From contig CAKUXO010000016.1 in assembly GCA_934700385.1 (NCBI GenBank), positions 1 through 32,665 on the forward strand: a stretch of DNA of 32,665 nucleotides. The letters run 5' to 3'. How positions within the stretch are numbered: position 1 is the stretch's first letter; each line of letters opens with the position of its first letter. This document shows positions 6,884 through 13,773 of this stretch, piece by piece. Both the position numbers and the translations under genes were made by a program. Below the pieces are notes generated by a model. It was given only the letters and a program-made list of their open reading frames with translations, was not told where the DNA came from and did not search any database. This DNA comes from an uncultured Candidatus Melainabacteria bacterium. Lineage in GTDB: Bacteria; Cyanobacteriota; Vampirovibrionia; Gastranaerophilales; Gastranaerophilaceae.

Positions 6884-8398
6884 TTATCTTTTTTTATCTG
6901 TTCTAAGATTTTTATAACTAAAACTTGCATAAATAATTACACCCACAAAAACCCAAAGTGGAAACATTATAGCGCTTGAGCTTAGGTGTCTTAAAGAGTA
7001 AATCATTAAACCAGAGCATGCTATTATTCCTAAAATTGGGAAAAGCGGAACAAAAGGAACTTTGAATGGTCTTTTTAAATTTGGTTCTGTTTTTCTTAGA
7101 ATAATTACCGCTATACAAATTGCTATAAAAGATGTGAAAGTGCCATAATTACATAATTCAGCCGAGATATTTAAGTCCATAAACAGGCTGCAAATAATGA
7201 TTACAAGCCCGACTGCCCAAGTTAAAACGTGGGGAGTTCTATGTTTTTTATGAATTGCTCTTAAAACTCTTGGTAAAAATTTATCTCTACTCATAGCATA
7301 AAGAATTCTTGTTGCCGCTAATTGGCAAATTAAAAACACGGAAGCTAAAGCGCAAACCGCTGCAATTGAAATAAAACCTGCTAAATAATCTTTATTAATT
7401 GTATGAAGTGCTGCTGCAATAGGTGCAGTTGGGTTTATTGCTTCAATTGGTGAAATTCCTGTTAAAACAAGTGCAACTAAGATATATAAAACAGTGCAGA
7501 ATGTTAATGTTCCTAAAATTGCAATTGGTAAATCTTTTTGAGGATTTTTTGTTTCTTCTGCTGCCGTTGAAACTGCGTCAAAACCAATGTAGGCAAAGAA
7601 AATAATAAACGCCCCCATAAAAATCCCACTTAAACCATTAGGCGCAAAAGGAACCCAGTTTTCAGGTTTTACATAAAAAGCGCCCACAAAAACAAAAGAT
7701 AAAATCATTAATAAATTTAAACAAACCATAATTGTTGCAAATTTAGTAGATTCTTTTATGCCTTTAATTAAAATCAAGGTGCAAACAAGTGTTAATAACA
7801 TTACAGGTAGATTAATTGCAAAAGGGATTTTATCAAATAAAAATGGAATTTTATCATGGATATCAAGCCCATATTTATCGCACATTACAGCGATAGAGCG
7901 TACATCTGACCTTAGCCAAATAGGAAAATTAACAATAAAATCAGGCAGATATCTTGAAAATCCTTTTAAAAACTGTGTTAAATATCCGCACCAAGAGCTT
8001 GCAACTGTGATATTGCCGATTACATAATTTAACATTAGAACCCAGCCAATAATCCAAGCCATAAATTCGCCTAATGTTGCATAGCAATAAGTGTAAACAC
8101 TTCCTGAAACAGGGATGATTGAAGCAATTTCACTGTAGCAAAGCGCTGAAAAAACACAAGCAATTGAAGCTAAAACCATTGAAACGATAATCGCTGGGCC
8201 TGCGCCAATGCTTTCGGGTCCGCCTTGAATGGCTGTTCCAACGATTGTTAAAATGCCTGTACCAACAACGGCACCTATCCCTATTATAAATAAATCAAAA
8301 GCGTTTAAACTTTTCTTTAATGAGCCTGTTTTTGCTCTTTCAATTAATTCTTGAGCTGTTTTTCTTGTTAAGAGGTTTTTAACGACTTTTTTAACCAT
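6884..8398 (-). CDS. APC-superfamily amino acid permease (cationic amino acid transporter/YfnA-like), copy 2
   Basis: 504 residues with about 12 membrane helices. Helix 1 carries the APC substrate-binding motif GIGAVVGTGILTIVG, after the family lead-in LKKSLNAFDL. The conserved FIIFFAYIGFDAVSTAAEETKNPQ stretch (helix 6 and the following loop), and later ILYAMSRDKFLPRVL, mark the CAT/YfnA group of proton-coupled amino acid importers. Substrate cannot be read from sequence; basic or branched amino acids are the usual range. It overlaps the end of a close paralogue by 8 bp and has GGAG just before its ATG. The two genes share a 95-base block at 96% identity (7575-7669 against 9118-9212), far above the rest of the alignment. 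Confidence 0.88.
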   Translation of the reverse strand: MVKKVVKNLLTRKTAQELIERAKTGSLKKSLNAFDLFIIGIGAVVGTGILTIVGTAIQGGPESIGAGPAIIVSMVLASIACVFSALCYSEIASIIPVSGSVYTYCYATLGEFMAWIIGWVLMLNYVIGNITVASSWCGYLTQFLKGFSRYLPDFIVNFPIWLRSDVRSIAVMCDKYGLDIHDKIPFLFDKIPFAINLPVMLLTLVCTLILIKGIKESTKFATIMVCLNLLMILSFVFVGAFYVKPENWVPFAPNGLSGIFMGAFIIFFAYIGFDAVSTAAEETKNPQKDLPIAILGTLTFCTVLYILVALVLTGISPIEAINPTAPIAAALHTINKDYLAGFISIAAVCALASVFLICQLAATRILYAMSRDKFLPRVLRAIHKKHRTPHVLTWAVGLVIIICSLFMDLNISAELCNYGTFTSFIAICIAVIILRKTEPNLKRPFKVPFVPLFPILGIIACSGLMIYSLRHLSSSAIMFPLWVFVGVIIYASFSYKNLRTDKKR

Positions 8399-9992
8399 TA
8401 TTCTCCTCTTTTACAACTTCAATATTTTCTTCTGATTGAGCTTTTCTTTGTTGTTTATAGCTATAAAGCATATAAAAAGCAATTCCTATAATAACCCAAA
8501 TAGGGAAAAGTATTCTTGATGTTTTTAAAAATTGCATTGAATAAATCATAAGTCCGCTACAACAAATAATTCCTGCTAAAGGAATGAAGGGCGAAAATGG
8601 AACTTTAAATGGTCTTGGTCTGTCTGGGTCAATTTTTCTTAAGATTAAAATTGCAACGCAAACAATGATGAATGAAGCAAATGTACCAAAGTTACATAAT
8701 TCCGCTGCTGTTGAAATATTTAAAACTAATGAACCTAAAATACAAATTACACCAACCAAAATAGTTAATAAACTTGGAGTTTGATATTTTGGGTGAAGTG
8801 TTTGTAAGATTTTTGGTAAAAATCTATCTCTGCTCATAGCATATAAAATTCTTGTTCCTGCAAGCATTAATACTAATAAAACAGAAGTTAAACCGGTTAG
8901 GGCGCCGATTGAAATTAAACCTGCAACCCAATTTTGACCAACCATCGCCATAGCGCTTGCAATCGGTGCTTGAACGTCGATTTTATCAATCGGAACAACC
9001 CCTGTTAAAACAAGTGCAACTAAAACATAAACAACAGTACAAGTTGCAAGTGAACCAATAATACCTATTGGCAAGTTTTTTTGAGGGTTTTTAGTTTCTT
9101 CTGCTGCTGTTGCAATAGCGTCAAAACCAATGTAGGCAAAGAAAATAATAAATGCCCCCATAAAAATACCATTTAAGCCATTAGGCGCAAAAGGAACCCA
9201 GTTTTCAGGTTTAATGTAGAATAACCCTGTTAAAACAAATAAACCTACAACACCAAGTTTAATTATAACCATTAAACCTGCCATTTTAGTAGATTCTTTT
9301 ATGCCTTTTATTAAAATTGAAATAATTATTAATGTAATTAAAATCCCTGGGATGTTGATACAAAGAGGAATACCCATAAAATTAGGAATAACGCTGTTTG
9401 GGTCAAGTCCTTGAGAAGTTAATTCACTAACTGCGGTTGAATAATCGTGAATTAAATAAACAGGCGGGTTTACAATGCAATCAGGCAAAAAGTTTGAAAA
9501 ACCTTTTAAAAATTGCATAAAATATCCACTCCAAGCGCTCATAACAGCGATATAGCCAACAAGATATTCTAACATTAAGACCCAGCCTATAATCCAAGCC
9601 ATAAATTCACCCATTGTTGCATAAGTATATAGATAAGCACTACCTGCAACGGGTATCATTGAAGCAAATTCACTGTAGCAAAGTGCTGAAAAAACGCAAG
9701 CTAATGAGGCTAAAATCATTGAAATAACAAGCCCAGGGCCTGCGCCAACACATTCTGATGAGCCGGCTGCTGCTATACCAACGACTGTGAAAATACCACT
9801 ACCAATAATGGCGCCCACCCCTAATACAACTAGGTCAAATCCGCCTAAAGTCTTTTTTAAACCGGCTGATTCAGCTTGTTTAATCATATTATCAGGGTTT
9901 TTAAGTGTTAGTAAATTTTTTACAAAATTAGATAACATGCCTAAATCGGTTTTTTCTTCTGAAAAGCCCTCAAAGTCGTTGTTTTTTTTCAT
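8391..9992 (-). CDS. APC-superfamily amino acid permease (cationic amino acid transporter/YfnA-like), copy 1
   Basis: 533 residues, about 12 membrane helices, same family and layout as the following gene, with GVGAIIGSGIFTVVG in helix 1, FIIFFAYIGFDAIATAAEETKNPQ around helix 6 and ILYAMSRDRFLPKIL before helix 9. It has a longer N-terminal leader (about 30 extra residues, MKKNNDFEGFSEEKTDL) and a charged tail (RKAQSEENIEVVKEENNG). Its stop overlaps the next gene's start, so both permeases are made together. It starts 31 bp after glyQ, on the same strand, and may belong to an aroF-glyQ-permease-permease transcript. The pair probably have overlapping or related amino acid substrates. Confidence 0.88.
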   Translation of the reverse strand: MKKNNDFEGFSEEKTDLGMLSNFVKNLLTLKNPDNMIKQAESAGLKKTLGGFDLVVLGVGAIIGSGIFTVVGIAAAGSSECVGAGPGLVISMILASLACVFSALCYSEFASMIPVAGSAYLYTYATMGEFMAWIIGWVLMLEYLVGYIAVMSAWSGYFMQFLKGFSNFLPDCIVNPPVYLIHDYSTAVSELTSQGLDPNSVIPNFMGIPLCINIPGILITLIIISILIKGIKESTKMAGLMVIIKLGVVGLFVLTGLFYIKPENWVPFAPNGLNGIFMGAFIIFFAYIGFDAIATAAEETKNPQKNLPIGIIGSLATCTVVYVLVALVLTGVVPIDKIDVQAPIASAMAMVGQNWVAGLISIGALTGLTSVLLVLMLAGTRILYAMSRDRFLPKILQTLHPKYQTPSLLTILVGVICILGSLVLNISTAAELCNFGTFASFIIVCVAILILRKIDPDRPRPFKVPFSPFIPLAGIICCSGLMIYSMQFLKTSRILFPIWVIIGIAFYMLYSYKQQRKAQSEENIEVVKEENNG

Positions 9993-10023
9993 ACTTTTTT
10001 ACTCTCTATTGTTGTTAATGTAT

Positions 10024-10899
10024 TTATTTTTTGATTAATGGGAAACCTAATTTTTCCCTTTGTTCAACGTATAATTTTGCAACTTTTGCTGCTAGGGTTC
10101 TGACTCTATTAATATAGTTAATTCTTTCATCTTTACTGATAACGCCTCTTGCATCAAGCAAATTGAAAGTGTGAGAACATTTTAAAACCCAATCATAAGC
10201 AGGTAAAACAATACCTTTTTCCATACAACTGTTTGCTTCTTGTGAAGCTAAATCAAAAAGTTGGAATAATCTTTCAGGGCTTGAATATTCAAAGTTATAT
10301 TTTGATTGTTCTATTTCATTTTGAAGATAGATATCACCATATTTAAGATTTTCATTCCAATTAATATCAAAAACGCTATTTACGTTTTGAAGATACATTG
10401 CAATTCTTTCAAGACCATAGGTTATTTCTAAAACAACAGGTTTAACTTCAAGTCCGCCAACTTGTTGGAAGTATGTAAATTGAGTAATTTCCATACCATC
10501 AAGCCAAACTTCCCAGCCTACACCTGCTGCACCAAGGGTTGGTGATTCCCAGTTATCTTCAACAAAACGAACGTCATGACGCTCTAGGTCAATCCCCATA
10601 GCACTTAGAGAGTTTAAATATAAGTCTTGTGCATTTTTTGGGTTTGGTTTTAAAATAACTTGATATTGAAAATAATGACCTAATCTGTTTGGATTTTCGC
10701 CATATCTTGCGTCTGTCGGACGTCTGCAAGGTTCAACCATAGCACAACTAAAAGGTTCAGGCCCTAATGCTCTTAAAAAAGTAGCAGGATTCATTGTGCT
10801 TGCGCCTTTTTCGATGTCATAAGGTTGTTGAATAACGCAGCCGTTATCAGACCAATATTTAGATAAGTTTAAAATTAATTGTTGAAAAGTTAAAGCCAT
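10024..10899 (-). CDS. glyQ: Glycyl-tRNA synthetase alpha subunit
   Basis: Catalytic subunit of the bacterial alpha2-beta2 glycyl-tRNA synthetase, charging tRNA-Gly. 291 residues, the normal length. The family start TFQQLILNLSKYWSDNGC leads to MNPATFLRALGPEPF and the class II motif 2 region VEPCRRPTDARYGENPNRL; WEVWLDGMEITQFTYFQQ and a C-terminal AYDWVLKCSHTFNLLDARG follow, all typical of GlyQ. The beta subunit gene glyS is not adjacent and not in the window. A likely promoter, TTGTAA-16-TATTAT, lies in the 61 bp between aroF and this gene. No T-box leader is present: the space before the ATG is too short. Confidence 0.97.
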   Translation of the reverse strand: MALTFQQLILNLSKYWSDNGCVIQQPYDIEKGASTMNPATFLRALGPEPFSCAMVEPCRRPTDARYGENPNRLGHYFQYQVILKPNPKNAQDLYLNSLSAMGIDLERHDVRFVEDNWESPTLGAAGVGWEVWLDGMEITQFTYFQQVGGLEVKPVVLEITYGLERIAMYLQNVNSVFDINWNENLKYGDIYLQNEIEQSKYNFEYSSPERLFQLFDLASQEANSCMEKGIVLPAYDWVLKCSHTFNLLDARGVISKDERINYINRVRTLAAKVAKLYVEQREKLGFPLIKK

Positions 10900-10960
10900 T
10901 TATTTTCTCTTTTTCTTTCTATAATATTACAAATGTAATTATTTACAACTTTATTTACAA

Positions 10961-11998
10961 TTATTTATTGTTTCTATTGTCGTAATCAATTCTTCCTATT
11001 AATTTGTTTAAAGATTTTGTTACTTCCTTAAATTGTGGAATATTTAAACTTTGTGCGCCGTCACACATAGCGTTATCAGGGTCATGGTGAACTTCAAACA
11101 TTAAGCCATGAGCGCCTGCAACAAGGGCAGCTTTGCCCATTGGTTCGATTAAATATCTTTTACCTGTGCCATGAGATGGGTCAACTATGATTGGTAAATG
11201 TGAGTATTTTCTAATGATAGGCACTGCTGCGATATCTAAAACGTTTCTAGAGAATTGTGTATCAAAGCCTTTAACCCCTCTTTCACAAAGAATTACATCT
11301 GGGTTTCCGTTTGAAACAACATATTCTGCTGCTAAAAGAAATTCTTTAATAGTTGCAGCCGGACCTCTTTTAATCATAACAGGTTTTTTAATTCTTCCTA
11401 AAGCCTTTAATAGCTTGAAGTTTTGCATGTTTCTAGCGCCAACTTGAAGAACATCAGCATATTTACAAAGTAGTGCAATATCCATAGTATCCATTACTTC
11501 TGTAACAACTAATAAGCCTGTTTTTTCTCTGGCTTTTGCAAGATATTGCAAACCTTTTTCTTCTAAACCTTGGAAGTCATAAGGGCTTGTTCTTGGTTTA
11601 AATGCGCCACCTCTTAAAAATTGACAGCCCATTTCTTTTGCAGCAACTGCAACTTCTAAAAGTCCATCAAAATTTTTTTCAACTGAACATGGTCCAACCA
11701 TTAAAACAGGACGTTCTAAACCGCCAATTTTAACGCCATTAGGAAATTTGATAATAGTATCTTCTGGATGTGTTGCACGAGATACAAGTTTATATGGTTC
11801 TTGAATTTTTTTAACTTCTCGAACACCTTCTAGCGCAGCAATATTTTCAGGGTTTAAGTTAATTTTATCCCCAATTACCGCAACAACGTTTAATAAATCT
11901 CCTTTATGCACATAAGAATGCATGCCTCTGTCTTCAATATATTTTGTAACCTTTTTAAGTTGGTCTATTGTTGCATTATGTTCCATTACAATAATCAT
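10961..11998 (-). CDS. aroF: 3-deoxy-7-phosphoheptulonate (DAHP) synthase, type I-beta with N-terminal regulatory domain
   Basis: First step of the shikimate pathway: phosphoenolpyruvate plus erythrose 4-phosphate to DAHP. Residues 1-70 form the ferredoxin-like (ACT-like) domain seen in Thermotoga-type enzymes, which mediates feedback inhibition by aromatic amino acids. The barrel follows: GPCSVE at about 103, FLRGGAFKPRTSPY, VGARNMQNF, KPVMIKRG, ILCERGVKGFD and PIIVDPSHGTGKR, with the metal-binding cysteine, histidine, glutamate and aspartate in place (C of GPCS, H of PSHG, E of LMFEVH, D of DPDNAMCDG). 345 residues, normal. GGAG precedes the ATG by about 12 bases. It is first in a possible aroF-glyQ-permease unit. 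Confidence 0.96.
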   Translation of the reverse strand: MIIVMEHNATIDQLKKVTKYIEDRGMHSYVHKGDLLNVVAVIGDKINLNPENIAALEGVREVKKIQEPYKLVSRATHPEDTIIKFPNGVKIGGLERPVLMVGPCSVEKNFDGLLEVAVAAKEMGCQFLRGGAFKPRTSPYDFQGLEEKGLQYLAKAREKTGLLVVTEVMDTMDIALLCKYADVLQVGARNMQNFKLLKALGRIKKPVMIKRGPAATIKEFLLAAEYVVSNGNPDVILCERGVKGFDTQFSRNVLDIAAVPIIRKYSHLPIIVDPSHGTGKRYLIEPMGKAALVAGAHGLMFEVHHDPDNAMCDGAQSLNIPQFKEVTKSLNKLIGRIDYDNRNNK

Positions 11999-12073
11999 AA
12001 GTTGCCATTCTCCAGTTCAGTATTTTTAGCATTTTATATTTAACCACAAACATTAACTTATGTATATAGCTTA

Positions 12074-12101
12074 TTAAGAAATGTTGTTTTTATGTTATCA
12101 T
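12074..12101 (+). promoter_or_regulatory. Sigma-70-type promoter of rnhA, placed for a leaderless transcript
   Basis: TTAAGA, 16 bases, TATCAT, then exactly six bases to the ATG at 12108. No purine-rich ribosome site lies between. The -35 hexamer is identical to the one proposed for trmFO. Confidence 0.45.
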
Positions 12102-12107
12102 TTTTTT

Positions 12108-12605
12108 ATGGATGAAAATAATAACATGCCTTTTGTAAAAATTTATACTGATGGCGCTTGTGCAAATAACCCTGGGGCGGGCGGTTTCGGAATTGTTTTA
12201 TTATATAACGACAATAAAAATGTTCTTCATAAAAAAGAGCTTTCAAAAGGTTTTAAATTAACAACAAATAATAGAATGGAGCTTTTAGCTGTAATTGAAG
12301 CACTTGATTACCTTAAAAAGCCTTGTAAAATTGAACTTTATTCTGATTCAAAATATGTTGTTGATGCAATTAATCAAAAATGGCTTGAGTCTTGGCAAGA
12401 TAAAAACTGGAAACTTCACACAAAAAGCCCTGTTAAAAACATTGACTTATGGAAGAAATTTTTAAAAAGCCAAAAGCGCCATGAAATTAAATTCATTTGG
12501 GTAAAAGGTCATGCTTCTAATGAATTTAATAATAGATGTGATGAACTTGCTGTTGAAGCAAGAAATTCCTCTAATCTTTTAGATGATTTTGGTTTTAATG
12601 GGTGA
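12108..12605 (+). CDS. rnhA: Ribonuclease HI
   Basis: Cleaves RNA in RNA-DNA hybrids. Four acidic catalytic residues are visible, numbered from the chosen start: D15 (YTDGAC), E58 (NRMELLAVIEAL), D80 (YSDSKYV) and D145 (CDELAVEA), with the helpful histidine H135 in VKGHASNEFNN. The basic handle segment of E. coli RNase HI is represented by KWLESWQDKNWK. 165 residues, close to the usual 155. Three starts are possible: 12081, 12108 and 12126. The first adds an unfamily-like hydrophobic MLFLCYHFF; 12108 is favoured by the promoter spacing; 12126 (MPFVKIYTDG) would match the family most closely in length. It ends with its stop touching that of the convergent gene. Confidence 0.95.
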   Translation: MDENNNMPFVKIYTDGACANNPGAGGFGIVLLYNDNKNVLHKKELSKGFKLTTNNRMELLAVIEALDYLKKPCKIELYSDSKYVVDAINQKWLESWQDKNWKLHTKSPVKNIDLWKKFLKSQKRHEIKFIWVKGHASNEFNNRCDELAVEARNSSNLLDDFGFNG

Positions 12606-13040
12606 TTAATACATACGAATGTGTTTTTCGTTGTATGGAATATTGTGTTCTGTCATTGTTTGCTTAACCGCTTTATCAATGTCGCTTAAATCTGGCATTA
12701 TATAATCAAAGTCATAGATTGTCAGTTTTCCAACTTGTTGTTTATTTGTTAATTTTAATTTTGCCATTGATGGAAGATTTACTTCTGAATGTCCACCTTT
12801 TGCACCAAGTTGTGCGCCAACGGGCGTTTTAATTCTCATAAAACCATTAGTGCCATAACTTAGTGCATATTCAGGATAGCATGACGTACAAGTTACATTC
12901 CAATCTGGAACTATAACATCTCCAACTTTTGCGTTTTCAAGTAATGAATCGTAAATTTTATGTTCTTCAAACACAGGATTTCCTGTAGTTATGCCTCTAT
13001 ATAAAAAATGTTCTTCTGTATTTACAGGCGCTTTTGACAT
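12606..13040 (-). CDS. ADP-ribosyltransferase-like domain protein, probable separated C-terminal half
   Basis: 144 residues from the ATG at 13040; the frame is open back to 13082. The pattern follows the R-S-E class of ADP-ribosyltransferases (ART): LYRGI with the NAD-binding arginine, then a hydrophobic strand GDVIVPDWNVTCTSC holding the S-T-S-like element (TCTS), a helix (YPEYALSYG), a strand FMRIKTPVG, and GHSEVNLPS matching the catalytic (E/Q)-x-E turn, here H-x-E. This order and spacing are those of exotoxin-like ARTs, but identity rests on motifs only. There is no ribosome site before the ATG, and the frame is one base off the end of the upstream gene. A single-base deletion in an A run would join them into a 343-residue protein. 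Alternative: an independent, coupled gene. Confidence 0.55.
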   Translation of the reverse strand: MSKAPVNTEEHFLYRGITTGNPVFEEHKIYDSLLENAKVGDVIVPDWNVTCTSCYPEYALSYGTNGFMRIKTPVGAQLGAKGGHSEVNLPSMAKLKLTNKQQVGKLTIYDFDYIMPDLSDIDKAVKQTMTEHNIPYNEKHIRMY

Positions 13041-13056
13041 GTATGTATATTGTTTT

Positions 13057-13638
13057 TTAAGGGAGTTTTTCTGGCACTTCAACTTTTTCAGCTACTTCAT
13101 CAATAACTTCTTCAATATTTTTTAATGGCTCAAGTTTTGTTTCTTTAAGTTCAAATGGTTCTATTTCAGCTAATTCAAAATTATCTGAAACATCAATTGA
13201 TTTAGCTTCTTTTAAATTAAAATTTTCAATTGGTTCTAGTTCAACTTCTTCAAATAATTTATTCGGTTCTAGTTCAATTGCTGTTGTTTCAACTTTTGTT
13301 GGTGCTTTTGGTTCAGCTTTTGCTGCTTTAGGTGTTTCGATATCGCCTGCTTTTGGGGCAGATTTTTTAAATTTAGAAATAATATTTTGAGTTAATTCTT
13401 GCGCTTTTGAACCTAGTTTACCTTTATATGCTAAGGTGCCTAAACCCAAAGTTAAGGCAATTGAACCTAAAACGCCACCAATGACAATTTCTTTTTTATG
13501 GCTATTAACAAATGTATCTTGTTTTAACCTGTTATCTTTAATTGGGGTAGGAGTATTATTTTTAACGTTATTTGTTTGATTTAAAGCTCTATTTTCAATA
13601 TATTTTTGGTTAACTTGGCTTAATTTAATTTCGTTCAT
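13057..13638 (-). CDS. Membrane-anchored protein with charged linker, apparent N-terminal half of the ART-like gene
   Basis: 193 residues from the ATG at 13638, chosen because GAGGG stands six bases before it; the frame upstream is open but has no such site. Layout: polar N-terminus (MNEIKLSQVNQKY...), one membrane segment at about 48-68 (IVIGGVLGSIALTLGLG), a basic stretch (KFKKSAPKAG), then a long Lys/Glu/Pro linker with degenerate repeats such as ELEPNKLFEEV, ELEPIENFNLKEAK and EIEPFELKETK. No enzyme domain. The start MNEIKLSQV resembles MINNIKLGEV of the product at 25529. The layout resembles the protein at 22963, and both genes have a TAGGCAATTTTTT box upstream. It ends at a stop just where the ART-like frame begins, so it may be half of a frameshifted gene. 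Confidence 0.7.
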   Translation of the reverse strand: MNEIKLSQVNQKYIENRALNQTNNVKNNTPTPIKDNRLKQDTFVNSHKKEIVIGGVLGSIALTLGLGTLAYKGKLGSKAQELTQNIISKFKKSAPKAGDIETPKAAKAEPKAPTKVETTAIELEPNKLFEEVELEPIENFNLKEAKSIDVSDNFELAEIEPFELKETKLEPLKNIEEVIDEVAEKVEVPEKLP

Positions 13639-13682
13639 AAATCCCTCTTGATGACAATATAATTTAATAAAAACAAATTGAG

Positions 13683-13697
13683 TAAAAAAATTGCCTA
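13683..13697 (-). promoter_or_regulatory. TAGGCAATTTTTTTA box upstream of the membrane/ART-like gene
   Basis: Minus-strand sequence TAGGCAATTTTTTTA, the same element as found before the genes at 22963 and 25125. It lies 45 bases before the ATG at 13638, with TTATATTGTC further on (TTATATTATC at the 22963 gene). Probably an operator or activator site, because it is too far from the -10-like element to be a -35. Confidence 0.45.
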
Positions 13698-13703
13698 AAT
13701 TTA

Positions 13704-13734
13704 TCAAAAAAGCTGAAGTTTTTGCTTCAGCTTT
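13704..13734 (-). terminator. Rho-independent terminator of ftsH
   Basis: Stem AAAGCTGAAG / CTTCAGCTTT (13709-13718 with 13725-13734), six-base loop, followed on the minus strand by a run of six T. It lies about 40 bases past the ftsH stop. Confidence 0.85.
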
Positions 13735-13773
13735 AAAATTATTTTATATTTATTTTGATGAGGGTTTTTAGGG

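Noticed and set aside
7423..8027. Plus-strand open frames across the permease genes, and similar opposite-strand frames in pepA, lpd and fusA
   Set aside because: They lie antisense to strongly conserved genes, have no ribosome sites and encode composition typical of antisense shadows.
10900..10960. T-box leader before glyQ
   Set aside because: Only 61 bp separate aroF and glyQ, and no stem I, T-box sequence or terminator hairpin is visible.
12081..12107. ATG at 12081 as rnhA start
   Set aside because: It would add nine hydrophobic residues not seen in RNase HI, has no ribosome site, and overlaps the proposed -10 region; ATG 12108 or 12126 fits better.
13053..13060. AAAAAAC slippery heptamer near the junction of the membrane gene and the ART-like frame
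   Set aside because: In the upstream reading frame the stop codon TAA (13057-13059) comes before the heptamer, and the shift needed is +1, not -1, so a standard -1 recoding signal cannot join the two frames.
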